From Pseudomonas proteolytica (lineage in GTDB: Bacteria > Pseudomonadota > Gammaproteobacteria > Pseudomonadales > Pseudomonadaceae): a stretch of 64,000 nt of DNA. Positions within the stretch are counted from its first letter, which is position 1. Each line of letters starts with the position of its first letter. Positions 55,101-63,831 of the stretch are shown here, piece by piece. The stretch lies in the NCBI RefSeq assembly GCF_007858275.1, contig NZ_VFEV01000036.1, positions 1 through 64,000 of the forward strand, written 5' to 3'. The notes under the pieces are model-generated. The model saw nothing but the letters and a program-made list of their open reading frames with translations. It was not told the DNA's origin and did not search any database. The position numbers and the translations under genes are program-made.

Positions 55101-55969
55101 TACAGCGCGGCGAACAACTTGCGGCGATACACCGTGACCAGCGGGTGGTCGTTGCCCAGCAACTCGAACACCTGCAGCAGCGTCTTGTGTGGCAGGCCTT
55201 CGTTGTAGCTGCGGTTGCGGATAAACAGCTTCAGCAGGCCTTCCAGCGCCGCGTCGTATTGCTGGCGGGCCAATTGCTGCACGGCCAGTTGATACGCGGC
55301 TTCATCGTCCTGCGGGTTTTGCGCCAGGCGGGCCTTGAGGTCGGCGGTATCAGGCAGGTCGGCAGCCTGGCGCAGGAAGGTGATCTGAGCCTTGGCACCG
55401 GCGAGGGCCGCCTTGTGGGCGTCGCTCTTGACCGCGTCGAGTACGGTCTGCGCTTCGCCCAGTTCGCCACGCTCGGCCAGGCAGCGAGCGTAGAGGATCA
55501 ACGCCGCGGCGTTGGTGTTGTCTTCACCCAGCAAGGTCACCAGCACAGCCTCGGCCTCACTGATTCGTCCCTCGGCAAACAACGCCTGGGCTTGCTCCAG
55601 CGGGTCCTCATCGGCCGGTGGCGGCAGCTGCACATGGGGCTCCAGCAACGCGCGAATCTCAGACTCCGGCTTCGCCCCGGCAAACCCATCCACCGGCTGA
55701 CCGTCCTTGAACAGCACCACGGTCGGCAGGCTGCGAATGCCAAAGCGCGCAACGATATCCTGCTCGGCTTCGCAATCGACCTTGGCCAGCAGCAGCTCGC
55801 CCTGATAACTCTCGGCAATCTGCGCCAGCAACGGCATCAGCGCCTTGCATGGCGCGCACCATTCGGCCCAGAAATCCACCAGCACGGGTTTGTGGAACGA
55901 GTTTTCGATGACAGCCTGATCGAAGGTGGCGGTGGTGACATCGAAAATGTACGGCGTGGGCTCACTCAT
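55097..55969 (-). CDS. cnoX: thioredoxin-TPR chaperedoxin CnoX (YbbN)
   Basis: Holdase that protects proteins from oxidative damage and hands them to folding chaperones. 290 residues: thioredoxin domain (1-110) with an intact W37-C38-A39-P40-C41, then TPR-like helices (about 120-285). E. coli CnoX lacks one redox Cys, but this protein keeps the WCAPC pair, so reductase activity is possible. Convergent with the small gene on the + strand. Confidence 0.88.
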   Translation of the reverse strand: MSEPTPYIFDVTTATFDQAVIENSFHKPVLVDFWAEWCAPCKALMPLLAQIAESYQGELLLAKVDCEAEQDIVARFGIRSLPTVVLFKDGQPVDGFAGAKPESEIRALLEPHVQLPPPADEDPLEQAQALFAEGRISEAEAVLVTLLGEDNTNAAALILYARCLAERGELGEAQTVLDAVKSDAHKAALAGAKAQITFLRQAADLPDTADLKARLAQNPQDDEAAYQLAVQQLARQQYDAALEGLLKLFIRNRSYNEGLPHKTLLQVFELLGNDHPLVTVYRRKLFAALY

Positions 55970-56042
55970 GGGGTATCTCGAAGAAAGCGGGAATGGGGCA
56001 ACTATAAGGCTTGGTGCAGTTGGCTGAAAGCGCAGACAAGCG

Positions 56043-56068
56043 CTGTAGGAGCCGGCTTGCTGGCGACG
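56043..56068 (+). repeat. single REP element
   Basis: CTGTAGGAGCCGGCTTGCTGGCGACG has the same GTAGGAGC-GGCTTGC core as the REPINs but no partner arm nearby. It sits between cnoX and the methyltransferase gene. Confidence 0.7.
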
Positions 56069-56071
56069 GAC

Positions 56072-56728
56072 TCAAGGCCTGCGCGAATGGTACAGGCTCA
56101 CCTTGCGAAACTCCCAAGGCTCCGCCAGATCCGGCAACGTCAACGCCTCCAGAATCCCCAGCCGCTGATAGTCCGGATGCTGGAAATCCCGCACCCGTGA
56201 ATCGGCGACCAGCGCTTCTCGCCCGCGGGTGAGGAACTGATCCAGCAGCGGCAGGTTCGCCCGGTCGTACAGCACGTCCGCCACCAGGATCAGGTCGAAA
56301 CGATCGGCCTCGGCAAAAAAGTCTGCCGAATAGCCCAGCGTCACGCCATTGAGTTCAGCATTCGCCCGGCAGGCGCCGAGTGCCAGCGGGTCGAGGTCGC
56401 AGGCCACCACTTCCAGGGCACCGGCTTTTACTGCGCCAATCCCCGCCACCCCGGAGCCGGCGCCAAAATCCAGGACCCGCTTGCCCGCCACCCACTGCGG
56501 GTTGGCCGCCAGGTAACGGGCCAGTGCCAGGCCGCTGGCCCAGCAGAAGCTCCAGTAGGGCGGCTCGTGCAGGATGCGCCGGGTTTCCTCAGGGCTGAAG
56601 GCGCGGTGCATGTTGTCGGCGTCCAGCAGCCATAACGACAGGTCGGTGCCCGGTAATGGGCAGGGCACCAGTTGCGCGTCGCCGATCAGCTCGCTCAAGG
56701 CTCGTTGCAGGTGCAGCGGTGGCGTCAT
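56072..56728 (-). CDS. class I SAM-dependent methyltransferase (protein-lysine methyltransferase-like)
   Basis: 218-residue cytoplasmic enzyme with motif I VLDFGAGSGVAGIGA (85-99), acidic strand VVACDLDPLALGA and motif LILVADVLYDRANLP. It resembles the ETFB-lysine methyltransferase/PrmA-like group, but the target is unknown. The start overlaps the lipoprotein stop (ATGA), so the two are co-transcribed. Confidence 0.8.
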   Translation of the reverse strand: MTPPLHLQRALSELIGDAQLVPCPLPGTDLSLWLLDADNMHRAFSPEETRRILHEPPYWSFCWASGLALARYLAANPQWVAGKRVLDFGAGSGVAGIGAVKAGALEVVACDLDPLALGACRANAELNGVTLGYSADFFAEADRFDLILVADVLYDRANLPLLDQFLTRGREALVADSRVRDFQHPDYQRLGILEALTLPDLAEPWEFRKVSLYHSRRP

Positions 56729-57180
56729 GGTGCGCGGACGAGTTGCAGTGGCCCGGTGGTCTGGGTGATCGGCTGCTGGATGCGCACCGCCGGCAGATGC
56801 AGGATCAACTGCCCGGACTGGCTGGCGCGACCACGCAACTCAACGCGGGCGCCGCTCGGGAAGGCTTGGGGGTTGAAGCGCAGGCGGAAGGCCAGTGGTT
56901 TGTTGTTGCCGATCAGCACGCTGCTGGCCAGCAGTTGTTGCGGGCGGCTGCGCTCGTCGATCACCAGCAACGCCAGCTCGACTTCGGCGCCGGCCGGCAC
57001 GCCATTGAGGGTGCCGCTCACTTCACGCTGATACGCCGGCAAAGGCCCGAGAGGCTCCTGGCCGGGGATTTTTTTCTCTTGTTGCGGCGTGGGTTGCGGG
57101 GCCGCTGGTTTTGGTGCCTCGCTGCTGCAGGCGACCAGAAAACTGAACATTGTGAGTAAAACCAGCGGTCGTAACGGCAT
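56725..57180 (-). CDS. YbaY-like lipoprotein
   Basis: 151-residue lipoprotein. From the start at 57180 (MPLRPLVLLTMFSFLVACSSE) the signal ends in a lipobox LVAC, so Cys18 would be lipidated. A Pro/Gln-rich linker is followed by a YbaY-like beta domain (about 52-148: VSGTLNGVPAGAEVELALLV). GGAGCCGTAC precedes the start. Function unknown; usually outer-membrane anchored (no Asp at +2). Confidence 0.82.
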   Translation of the reverse strand: MPLRPLVLLTMFSFLVACSSEAPKPAAPQPTPQQEKKIPGQEPLGPLPAYQREVSGTLNGVPAGAEVELALLVIDERSRPQQLLASSVLIGNNKPLAFRLRFNPQAFPSGARVELRGRASQSGQLILHLPAVRIQQPITQTTGPLQLVRAP

Positions 57181-57262
57181 GTACGGCTCCAAAAAGGGCA
57201 AAAATCCGTGAACTAAACATAAGAAACATAATAGTCAGCCTATATACCGTAAAGGCTATGGC

Positions 57263-57290
57263 TTGTCTTGCCACGGGGATGCGCTACCAT
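57263..57290 (+). promoter_or_regulatory. candidate promoter for nrdR-ribD
   Basis: TTGTCT (57263-57268), 16-nt spacer, TACCAT (57285-57290), 30 nt before nrdR. Each box matches 4 of 6 bases. Confidence 0.4.
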
Positions 57291-57319
57291 GGCCCTCCCT
57301 TTTTTTGTTGCCTGCCACC

Positions 57320-57784
57320 ATGCACTGTCCCTTCTGCGGTGCCAACGACACCAAGGTCATTGACTCGCGTCTGGTCGCCGAGGGCGATCAAGTGCGTCGC
57401 CGGCGCGAATGCCTGGCCTGCGGTGAACGTTTCACCACCTTCGAAACCGCCGAACTGGTACTGCCACGCCTGATCAAGTCCGACGGCAGCCGCCAGCCCT
57501 TCGACGAAGACAAACTGCGCGCTGGTATGCAGCGTGCCCTGGAAAAACGCCCGGTGAGTGTCGAGCGGCTGGAAGCGGCGCTGGTGCATATCAAGCACAA
57601 GCTGCGGGCGACCGGTGAGCGCGAGGTCAAGAGCCTGGTGGTTGGAGAACTGGTGATGGGCGAGCTGCAAAAGCTCGACGAAGTCGCCTACATTCGTTTC
57701 GCCTCGGTGTATCGACGCTTCCAGGACCTCAACGAGTTCCGCGAAGAGATCGACCGCCTGGCCCGTGAGCCGGTCAAAGAATGA
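57320..57784 (+). CDS. nrdR: transcriptional repressor NrdR
   Basis: Represses ribonucleotide reductase genes according to the dATP/ATP state. 154 residues from ATG 57320 (MHCPFCGANDTKVIDSRL). Zinc finger cysteines C3, C6, C31 and C34 are present, followed by an ATP-cone domain (about 49-139: LIKSDGSRQPFDEDKL). A longer frame to 57263 exists but lacks homology. ATGA overlap with ribD, the usual gammaproteobacterial nrdR-ribD pair. Confidence 0.97.
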   Translation: MHCPFCGANDTKVIDSRLVAEGDQVRRRRECLACGERFTTFETAELVLPRLIKSDGSRQPFDEDKLRAGMQRALEKRPVSVERLEAALVHIKHKLRATGEREVKSLVVGELVMGELQKLDEVAYIRFASVYRRFQDLNEFREEIDRLAREPVKE

Positions 57785-58917
57785 ACCTTCCTTCTGCTGA
57801 GCAGGCCGTGCTTGACGCCCATTACATGGCCCGCGCCCTCGAATTGGCGCGCAAGGGCCTCTACACCACCCACCCCAACCCACGGGTCGGCTGCGTGATT
57901 GTGCGTGATGGGCAGATTGTCGGCGAAGGCTGGCACGAGCGCACCGGCGAACCCCATGCCGAGCCCAACGCCCTGCGCGCTGCTGGCGATAAAGCCCGGG
58001 GTGCCACGGTGTACGTGACCCTTGAACCGTGCAGCCATTATGGTCATACGCCACCTTGCGCCGATGCGCTGGTGACGGCCGGCGTGGCGCGGGTGGTGGC
58101 GGGCATGCAGGACTCGAATCCGGAAGTGGCCGGGCGCGGCATGCAGCGCCTGGCCCAGGCCGGTATCGAGGTGCTCAGCGGCGTACTGGAAAGCCAGGCG
58201 CGCGCCTTGAACCCCGGGTTCCTCAAGCGTATGGAACACGGCCTGCCGTTTGTGCGGGTCAAACTGGCGATGAGCCTGGATGGCCGCACCGCGATGGCCA
58301 GTGGTGAAAGCCAGTGGATCACCGGCCCTGCCGCCCGCGCCGCCGTACAGCGCCTGCGGGCCGAGGCCAGTGTGGTGCTGACAGGCGCCGACACGGTGCT
58401 GGCCGATGGCGCGCGCCTGACCGTGCGCGCCGCCGAACTGGGCCTGGACGCGCAGACCACCGCCCTGGCGATGTCGCGCCCGCCGCTGCGCGTGCTGATC
58501 GACGGCCGCCTGCGGGTGCCGCTCAACGCGCCGTTCTTCAAGGCCGGCCCGGCGCTGGTCATCACCTGCGTGACCCCCGAAAACCAGTTCCCCCGTGGCC
58601 CCGAATGCCTGGTGGTACCGGGTGTCGACGGCCAGGTCGACCTGCGCTCGGCGCTGGTGGCCCTGGCGGCCCGTGGCGTCAACGAGGTGCTGGTGGAAGC
58701 CGGGCCGAGCCTGGCAGGCGCGTTTGCCCAGCAGGGCCTGGTGGACGAATACGTGATTTTCGTCGCCGGCAAGTTCTTGGGCTCCGCCGCTCGGCCATTG
58801 TTGGACTGGCCGCTTGAGAAGCTGGCCGACGCCCCCCAACTCAAGATCACGCAAATGCGCGCTGTCGGCGACGACTGGCGAGTCACTGCCATCCCGCTCC
58901 CCCCAGCGAGCGTATAA
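57781..58917 (+). CDS. ribD: bifunctional pyrimidine deaminase/reductase RibD
   Basis: Catalyses deamination and side-chain reduction of the pyrimidine intermediate in riboflavin synthesis. 378 residues: cytidine-deaminase-like domain (1-145) with zinc ligands H59 (GEPHAEPNAL), C84 and C93 (EPCSHYGHTPPC), then the DHFR-like reductase (from about 150: RVKLAMSLDGRTAM). Overlaps nrdR by 4 nt and heads the rib group ribD-ribE-ribB-ribH. Confidence 0.97.
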   Translation: MNLPSAEQAVLDAHYMARALELARKGLYTTHPNPRVGCVIVRDGQIVGEGWHERTGEPHAEPNALRAAGDKARGATVYVTLEPCSHYGHTPPCADALVTAGVARVVAGMQDSNPEVAGRGMQRLAQAGIEVLSGVLESQARALNPGFLKRMEHGLPFVRVKLAMSLDGRTAMASGESQWITGPAARAAVQRLRAEASVVLTGADTVLADGARLTVRAAELGLDAQTTALAMSRPPLRVLIDGRLRVPLNAPFFKAGPALVITCVTPENQFPRGPECLVVPGVDGQVDLRSALVALAARGVNEVLVEAGPSLAGAFAQQGLVDEYVIFVAGKFLGSAARPLLDWPLEKLADAPQLKITQMRAVGDDWRVTAIPLPPASV

Positions 58918-58964
58918 TTCCGACCGGGCGCCCAGGCGCCCGCACTGTTTTCCAGGAGAAGGCC

Positions 58965-59627
58965 ATGTTCACCGGCATTATCGAATCCATCGGCAGCATC
59001 CGCGCCATGACCCCCAAAGGCGGCGACGTGCGCCTGTTGGTTGAAACCGGCAAGCTCGACCTTGGCGACGTCAAGCTGGGCGACAGCATCGCCGTCAGCG
59101 GCGTGTGCCTGACCGTCATCGAACTGCCGGGCAACGGCTTTGCCGCCGACGTCAGCCGCGAGACCCTGGACTGCACCGCGATGAATGACCTCAAGGCTGG
59201 CAGCCCGGTCAACCTGGAAAAAGCCCTGACCCCGACCACCCGTTTGGGCGGCCACTTGGTCAGCGGCCACGTCGACGGCGTCGGCGAAGTGGTGGCGCGC
59301 AGCGAAAACGCGCGGGCCGTGGAGTTCCGCATCCGGGCCCCTAAAGAACTGGCCAAGTACATCGCCCACAAAGGCTCGATCACCGTCGATGGCACCAGCC
59401 TGACCGTGAACGCCGTGAACGGCGCCGAATTCGAACTGACGATCATTCCCCACACCCTCAGCGAAACCATCATGGCCTCATACCAGCCAGGTCGCCGGGT
59501 GAACCTGGAAGTGGACTTGCTTGCCCGTTACCTGGAGCGCCTGTTGCTGGGCGATAAGGCCGCAGAGCCTGCAGCCGGTAACATCACCGAAAGTTTTCTG
59601 GCCGCTAACGGCTACCTGAAATCCTGA
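58965..59627 (+). CDS. ribE: riboflavin synthase alpha chain
   Basis: Dismutates two 6,7-dimethyl-8-ribityllumazines to riboflavin. 220 residues in two lumazine-binding repeats, with MFTGIIESIGSI at the start of the first and GGHLVSGHVDGVGEV beginning the second. The same gene is called ribC in some pseudomonad annotations. Between ribD and ribB; AGGAGAAGGCC precedes the ATG. Confidence 0.96.
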   Translation: MFTGIIESIGSIRAMTPKGGDVRLLVETGKLDLGDVKLGDSIAVSGVCLTVIELPGNGFAADVSRETLDCTAMNDLKAGSPVNLEKALTPTTRLGGHLVSGHVDGVGEVVARSENARAVEFRIRAPKELAKYIAHKGSITVDGTSLTVNAVNGAEFELTIIPHTLSETIMASYQPGRRVNLEVDLLARYLERLLLGDKAAEPAAGNITESFLAANGYLKS

Positions 59628-59642
59628 CCAAGGGGGTGCCGC

Positions 59643-60734
59643 GTGGCGCTCAATAGCATCGAAGAACTGGTTGAAGATATCCGCCAAGGCAAGATGGTCA
59701 TCCTGATGGATGACGAAGACCGCGAGAACGAAGGCGACCTGATCATGGCCGCCGAGTTGTGCCAGCCTGAACACATCAACTTCATGGCCAAGCACGCCCG
59801 TGGCCTGATCTGCATGCCCATGAGCCGCGAGCGCTGCGAACTGCTCAAGCTGCCGCTGATGGCGCCGCGCAATGGTTCGGGGTTTGGCACCAAGTTCACC
59901 GTCTCGATTGAAGCGACCACCGGCGTGACCACCGGCATCTCTGCCGCTGACCGCGCCCGCACCGTGCAAGCCGCTGCCGCCAAAGACGCCAAGGCCGAAG
60001 ATATCGTCAGCCCTGGCCATATCTTCCCGCTGATGGCCCAGCCTGGCGGCACCCTGGCCCGTGCCGGCCACACAGAGGCTGCCTGCGACCTGGCGCGCAT
60101 GGCCGGGTTCGAGCCGAGTGGGGTGATCTGCGAAGTGATGAACGACGACGGCACCATGGCGCGTCGCCCGGAACTGGAAGCCTTTGCCGCCGAGCACAAC
60201 ATCAAGATCGGCACCATTGCCGACCTGATTCACTACCGGATGATCCACGAACGTACCGTTCAGCGGATTGCCGAGCAGCCGCTGGACAGCGAACTGGGGC
60301 ATTTCAACCTGGTGACCTACCGTGATTCGGTGGAAGGCGACGTGCACATGGCGCTGACCCTGGGCAACATCTGCGCCGAAGAGCCGACCCTGGTGCGTGT
60401 GCACAACATGGACCCGCTGCGCGACCTGTTGATGGTCAAGCAGCCGGGCCGCTGGAGCCTGCGAGCCGCCATGGCCGCGGTTTCCCAGGCGGGCAGCGGT
60501 GTCGTGCTGCTGCTGGGCAATCCGGTGGATGGCGATGTGCTGCTGGCGCATATCCGCGAAAGCGCTGACCAGGTACCGGTGAAAAAGCCGACCACCTACA
60601 GCATCGTCGGTGCCGGTTCGCAGATCCTGCGTGACCTGGGCGTGCGCAAAATGCGCCTGATGAGCGCACCCATGAAATTTAATGCGATATCCGGTTTCGA
60701 CCTGGAAGTAGTAGAATACGTGCCCTCCGAATAA
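59643..60734 (+). CDS. ribB: 3,4-dihydroxy-2-butanone 4-phosphate synthase with a degenerate GTP cyclohydrolase II-like domain (RibBX type)
   Basis: Makes the four-carbon unit of riboflavin from ribulose 5-phosphate. 363 residues from GTG 59643. N-terminal domain (1-205) has DDEDRENEGDLIMAAE, TTGISAADRARTV and GHTEAACDLARMAG. The C-terminal domain (about 210-363) has the fold region of GTP cyclohydrolase II but lacks the zinc cysteine set (CxGDxxxSxRCDC) and the RQEGRGIG loop. It is therefore unlikely to have cyclohydrolase activity; databases often call such proteins RibBA. A true ribA starts at 63832. Confidence 0.93.
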   Translation: MALNSIEELVEDIRQGKMVILMDDEDRENEGDLIMAAELCQPEHINFMAKHARGLICMPMSRERCELLKLPLMAPRNGSGFGTKFTVSIEATTGVTTGISAADRARTVQAAAAKDAKAEDIVSPGHIFPLMAQPGGTLARAGHTEAACDLARMAGFEPSGVICEVMNDDGTMARRPELEAFAAEHNIKIGTIADLIHYRMIHERTVQRIAEQPLDSELGHFNLVTYRDSVEGDVHMALTLGNICAEEPTLVRVHNMDPLRDLLMVKQPGRWSLRAAMAAVSQAGSGVVLLLGNPVDGDVLLAHIRESADQVPVKKPTTYSIVGAGSQILRDLGVRKMRLMSAPMKFNAISGFDLEVVEYVPSE

Positions 60735-60824
60735 AGGCCGGCGATTATCGCTCCTTGTTCGCGGTTCAAATATCACTAAGGGGCGCGTCATAGACGCGTC
60801 CCGGCTCTTTAAGAGATTTGTCGA

Positions 60825-61301
60825 ATGACCCTGAAGACCATCGAAGGTACCTTCATCGCCCCCAAAGGCCGCTACGCCCTGGTGGTTGGCCGCTTCAACA
60901 GCTTCGTGGTTGAAAGCCTGGTAAGCGGTGCCGTGGACGCCCTGGTTCGCCACGGTGTGAGCGAAAGCGATATCACGATTATCCGTGCCCCTGGCGCCTT
61001 CGAAATTCCACTGGTTGCGCAGAAAGTTGCCCAGCAAGGCGAATACGCAGCGATCATCGCCCTGGGCGCGGTCATTCGTGGCGGTACTCCGCACTTCGAA
61101 TACGTGGCTGGCGAGTGCACCAAGGGCCTGGCCCAGGTGTCCATGGAGTTCGGCGTGCCAGTGGCCTTCGGCGTACTGACCGTTGATTCCATCGAGCAAG
61201 CCATCGAGCGTTCCGGCACCAAGGCCGGTAACAAAGGCGCTGAAGCTGCCCTGTCCGCCCTGGAAATGGTCAGCCTGCTGTCGCAGTTGGAGGCCAAGTG
61301 A
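60825..61301 (+). CDS. ribH: 6,7-dimethyl-8-ribityllumazine synthase
   Basis: Condenses the pyrimidine and the butanone phosphate to lumazine; forms a capsid-like or pentameric shell. 158 residues with VGRFNSFVVESLVSGAVDAL, RAPGAFEIPLVAQK, GAVIRGGTPHFEYV and PVAFGVLTVDS. Its stop overlaps the nusB start (GTGA). Confidence 0.98.
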   Translation: MTLKTIEGTFIAPKGRYALVVGRFNSFVVESLVSGAVDALVRHGVSESDITIIRAPGAFEIPLVAQKVAQQGEYAAIIALGAVIRGGTPHFEYVAGECTKGLAQVSMEFGVPVAFGVLTVDSIEQAIERSGTKAGNKGAEAALSALEMVSLLSQLEAK

Positions 61302-61798
61302 TTTCCGACGAGAGCGATCGTTTCAACCCACGCGAGCCACGTCCTGCGGACGCCGGCAAACCGTCGAAGAACGAAAAGCGCCGTGCTGCCCGTCAGCTGG
61401 CGACCCAGGCGCTGTATCAGCGTCAGATGGCGGGTACTTCGCTGACCGAAATCGAAGCGCAGTTTCGCGTCGATAACGACTTTACCTTCGCCGACCTGCC
61501 GTACTTCCACGACATCCTGCACGGCGTGCATGCCAACCTGAGCGAGATCGACACGGCCCTGGCACCTTGCCTGGACCTGACCCTCGAAGAGTTGGACCCG
61601 GTTGAACTGTGCGTGATGCGCCTGTCCACCTGGGAGCTGCTCAAGCGCGTCGACGTGCCGTATCGCGTTGTGATCAACGAAGGTATCGAACTGGCGAAAG
61701 TCTACGGTTCGACCGACGGTCACAAGTTCGTCAACGGCGTGCTCGACAAGCTGGCCCCGCGCCTGCGTGAAGCCGAAGTGAAGGCGTACAAGCGCTAA
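61298..61798 (+). CDS. nusB: transcription antitermination factor NusB
   Basis: Binds boxA RNA with S10 (rpsJ, 19642) to support rRNA antitermination. 166 residues from GTG 61298. The core (from about residue 25, KRRAARQLATQALYQRQM) is typical; the first 25 residues form a charged extension, longer than E. coli NusB (139 residues). C-terminal VVINEGIELAKVYGSTDGHKFVNGVLD is the family signature. Coupled to ribH by overlap. Confidence 0.96.
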   Translation: MISDESDRFNPREPRPADAGKPSKNEKRRAARQLATQALYQRQMAGTSLTEIEAQFRVDNDFTFADLPYFHDILHGVHANLSEIDTALAPCLDLTLEELDPVELCVMRLSTWELLKRVDVPYRVVINEGIELAKVYGSTDGHKFVNGVLDKLAPRLREAEVKAYKR

Positions 61799-61816
61799 CC
61801 TGCGCTTGGCTCCCTG

Positions 61817-62782
61817 ATGGGCGAGTTCGAGCTGATCCGCACCTATTTCGCCGCCGCGCCCTGTGCGCAAGGCGGCGAAGGCATTGCCCTGGGGATCGGC
61901 GACGACTGCGCCTTGCTGGCAGTTCCCCCCGGGGAACAGCTGGCGATTTCTACCGATACCCTGGTGGCCGGCGTGCACTTTGCCGACCCCTGCGATCCGT
62001 TCCTGCTCGGCCAGCGCTCGCTGGCGGTGGCAGTCAGCGACCTGGCGGCCATGGGCGCCTACCCCCTTGCCTTTACCCTTGCACTCACCACACCTACGGT
62101 CGCGGCCGATTGGTTGCAACGCTATGCCCAGGGTTTGAACGCCATGGCCCAGCGCTGTGGCGTGGGCCTGGTGGGCGGCGACACTACCCGTGGCCCGTTG
62201 AGCCTGACCGTCACCGTGTTTGGCCGTGTCCCGGCCGGGCTGGCGTTGACCCGTAGTGGTGCGCAACCGGGCGACCTGCTGTGTGTCGGCGGCGACCTGG
62301 GCAATGCAGCGGGGGCCTTGCCGTTGGTATTGGGGCAACGTAGCGCCGCAGCGCAAATCGCCGAGCCGCTGCTGGGCCACTATTGGTCGCCGCAACCGCA
62401 GTTGGCCTTGGGCATGGCGTTGCGGGGCAAGGCTACGTCTGCGCTGGATATCTCTGACGGCCTGCTGGCCGATTGTGGGCATATCGCCAAGGCTTCGGCC
62501 GTAAGCCTGGTGATCGAGCGACAACGGCTGCCGCTGTCGGCCGCGTTGCTGGCCTTTCTCGGCGATGAGCAGGCGCGTTCTGCGGCCTTGAGCGGGGGGG
62601 ATGATTACGTCCTCGCGTTCACCTTGCCACCCACTGAGCTGGGGCCATTGCTGGCTGAGGGGTGGCCGGTGCATGTCGTCGGGCGGGTGGAGGCGGGAGC
62701 GGGAGTGAGGCTGCTGGATGCCGGTGGCCACGACATCACCCCGGCCGTGCGCGGTTATCAGCATTTTTGCGAGACGCCGTGA
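61817..62782 (+). CDS. thiL: thiamine-monophosphate kinase
   Basis: Phosphorylates thiamine monophosphate to thiamine pyrophosphate. 321 residues, MGEFELIRTYFAAAPC, with the family motifs IGDDCALLAVP, STDTLVAGVHF, SDLAAMGA, GGDTTRGPLSLTV and LDISDGLLAD. It follows nusB by 18 nt. In P. aeruginosa I recall pgpA comes next; here a solute-binding protein gene follows instead. Confidence 0.95.
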   Translation: MGEFELIRTYFAAAPCAQGGEGIALGIGDDCALLAVPPGEQLAISTDTLVAGVHFADPCDPFLLGQRSLAVAVSDLAAMGAYPLAFTLALTTPTVAADWLQRYAQGLNAMAQRCGVGLVGGDTTRGPLSLTVTVFGRVPAGLALTRSGAQPGDLLCVGGDLGNAAGALPLVLGQRSAAAQIAEPLLGHYWSPQPQLALGMALRGKATSALDISDGLLADCGHIAKASAVSLVIERQRLPLSAALLAFLGDEQARSAALSGGDDYVLAFTLPPTELGPLLAEGWPVHVVGRVEAGAGVRLLDAGGHDITPAVRGYQHFCETP

Positions 62783-62847
62783 CACGGCTGGCTGCGCTAC
62801 CCTTTACAACGTTACAGAAAAGGTCGCTTTCCCAGGAGGACGTCATC

Positions 62848-63576
62848 ATGGGCCTACGTCGCTGGTTGCTGATCCTGCTGTGTGTTGGCGCATCTGCCGG
62901 GTGGGCCGCTGACACTCCCGAAGTACCCGGCCAGATTCGCCTGGCCAGTGAAGCCTGGAATGACTACACCAACGCCGACGGCAGCGGCCTGGCCTGGGAC
63001 GTGCTGCGGGAAGTCTTCGAGCCCGCCGGGGTCAAGGTCAAGATCCGCAGCGTGCCTTACACCCGTTCGGTCGGCCTGGCGCGGCGCGGCGAAGTAGATG
63101 CCTGGGTCGGCTCCTATCACGATGAGACCGAGGGCGTGCTGTACGCCCGCTGGAACTATGACGCCGACCACATCTACGCCCTGGGCCTGGCGAGCAGCCC
63201 AGAGCCGACGCTGAAGACGCTGGGTGCCTACCGCCTGGCCTGGGTGCGCGGCTACAAGTACGAGGAATACCTGCCCAATATTCACCGCTTCAACCAGATC
63301 GAGCGGCGCGGCGGGATTTTGCCGATGCTCCAGCACGGGCGGGCCGATTTCTACATCGATGCCCTGGCCGAACTGAAATACATCCTTGGCCAAGCCGACG
63401 ACCCCGCGGTGTTCAAGCTCACGCACATTGCCGAACTGCCGCTGTTCCTTGGGTTTACCGACAATGAGCGGGGCCGGGCGTTGATGGCGTTGTTTGACCG
63501 GCGCATGGAGTCGCTGGTGACAAGCGGCGAGTTGAAACCCATCTTCGAACGTTGGCACCAGCCCTATCCGTTCTGA
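62848..63576 (+). CDS. periplasmic solute-binding protein, family 3-like
   Basis: 242-residue secreted protein with signal peptide (1-20, MGLRRWLLILLCVGASAGWA) and a type II periplasmic-binding fold: IRLASEAWNDYTNADGSG, VKIRSVPYTRSVGLARRGEVDAWVG and TLGAYRLAWVRGY. No transporter genes are next to it, so it may be an orphan sensor or binding protein; ligand unknown (such proteins often bind amino acids or related compounds). GGAGGACGTC precedes ATG 62848; a longer frame overlapping thiL is not coding. Confidence 0.83.
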   Translation: MGLRRWLLILLCVGASAGWAADTPEVPGQIRLASEAWNDYTNADGSGLAWDVLREVFEPAGVKVKIRSVPYTRSVGLARRGEVDAWVGSYHDETEGVLYARWNYDADHIYALGLASSPEPTLKTLGAYRLAWVRGYKYEEYLPNIHRFNQIERRGGILPMLQHGRADFYIDALAELKYILGQADDPAVFKLTHIAELPLFLGFTDNERGRALMALFDRRMESLVTSGELKPIFERWHQPYPF

Positions 63577-63590
63577 TCACCCCGCTTTTA

Positions 63591-63690
63591 TGTAGGAGCG
63601 AGCTTGCTCGCGAAGAACGTCAACGATAACGCTTGGTTGCAGGATAAGCGCGGCGCTCTCTGGTTCTTCGCAAGCAAGCTCGCTCCTGCA
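63591..63690. repeat. REPIN (paired REP elements)
   Basis: Two 28-nt inverted arms (63591-63618 and 63663-63690), GTAGGAGCGAGCTTGCTCGC and its near-complement with two mismatches, separated by 44 nt. It lies in the intergenic gap between the solute-binding protein and ribA and may also help end upstream transcription. Confidence 0.88.
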
Positions 63691-63831
63691 TGCAAAGCCG
63701 AGCATTCATAGAACCAAGGCAAAGGCCAATCGAACCGATTGATCTTTATCAGCGATAATTCAGCTTAAGCGTGTGTAGGAACGTGCTGTTACAATGCCCG
63801 CCTCTGTGAAATCTGAAATCAGGAGCACACG

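Noticed and set aside
58918..58964. FMN riboswitch before ribE
   Set aside because: The gap is 47 nt, too short for an RFN element, and no conserved RFN segments are seen.
58044..59453. 469-codon minus-strand open frame over ribD and ribE
   Set aside because: High-GC shadow frame opposite two clear genes, with no domain or start signal.
60735..60824. Terminator between ribB and ribH
   Set aside because: A GC-rich inverted repeat (GGGCGCGTC/GACGCGTCC) is visible but there is no T run, and ribH is expected to be co-transcribed.
60872..62785. 637-codon minus-strand open frame over ribH, nusB and thiL
   Set aside because: Shadow of three well-supported genes; the translation is low-complexity His/Arg/Gln-rich.
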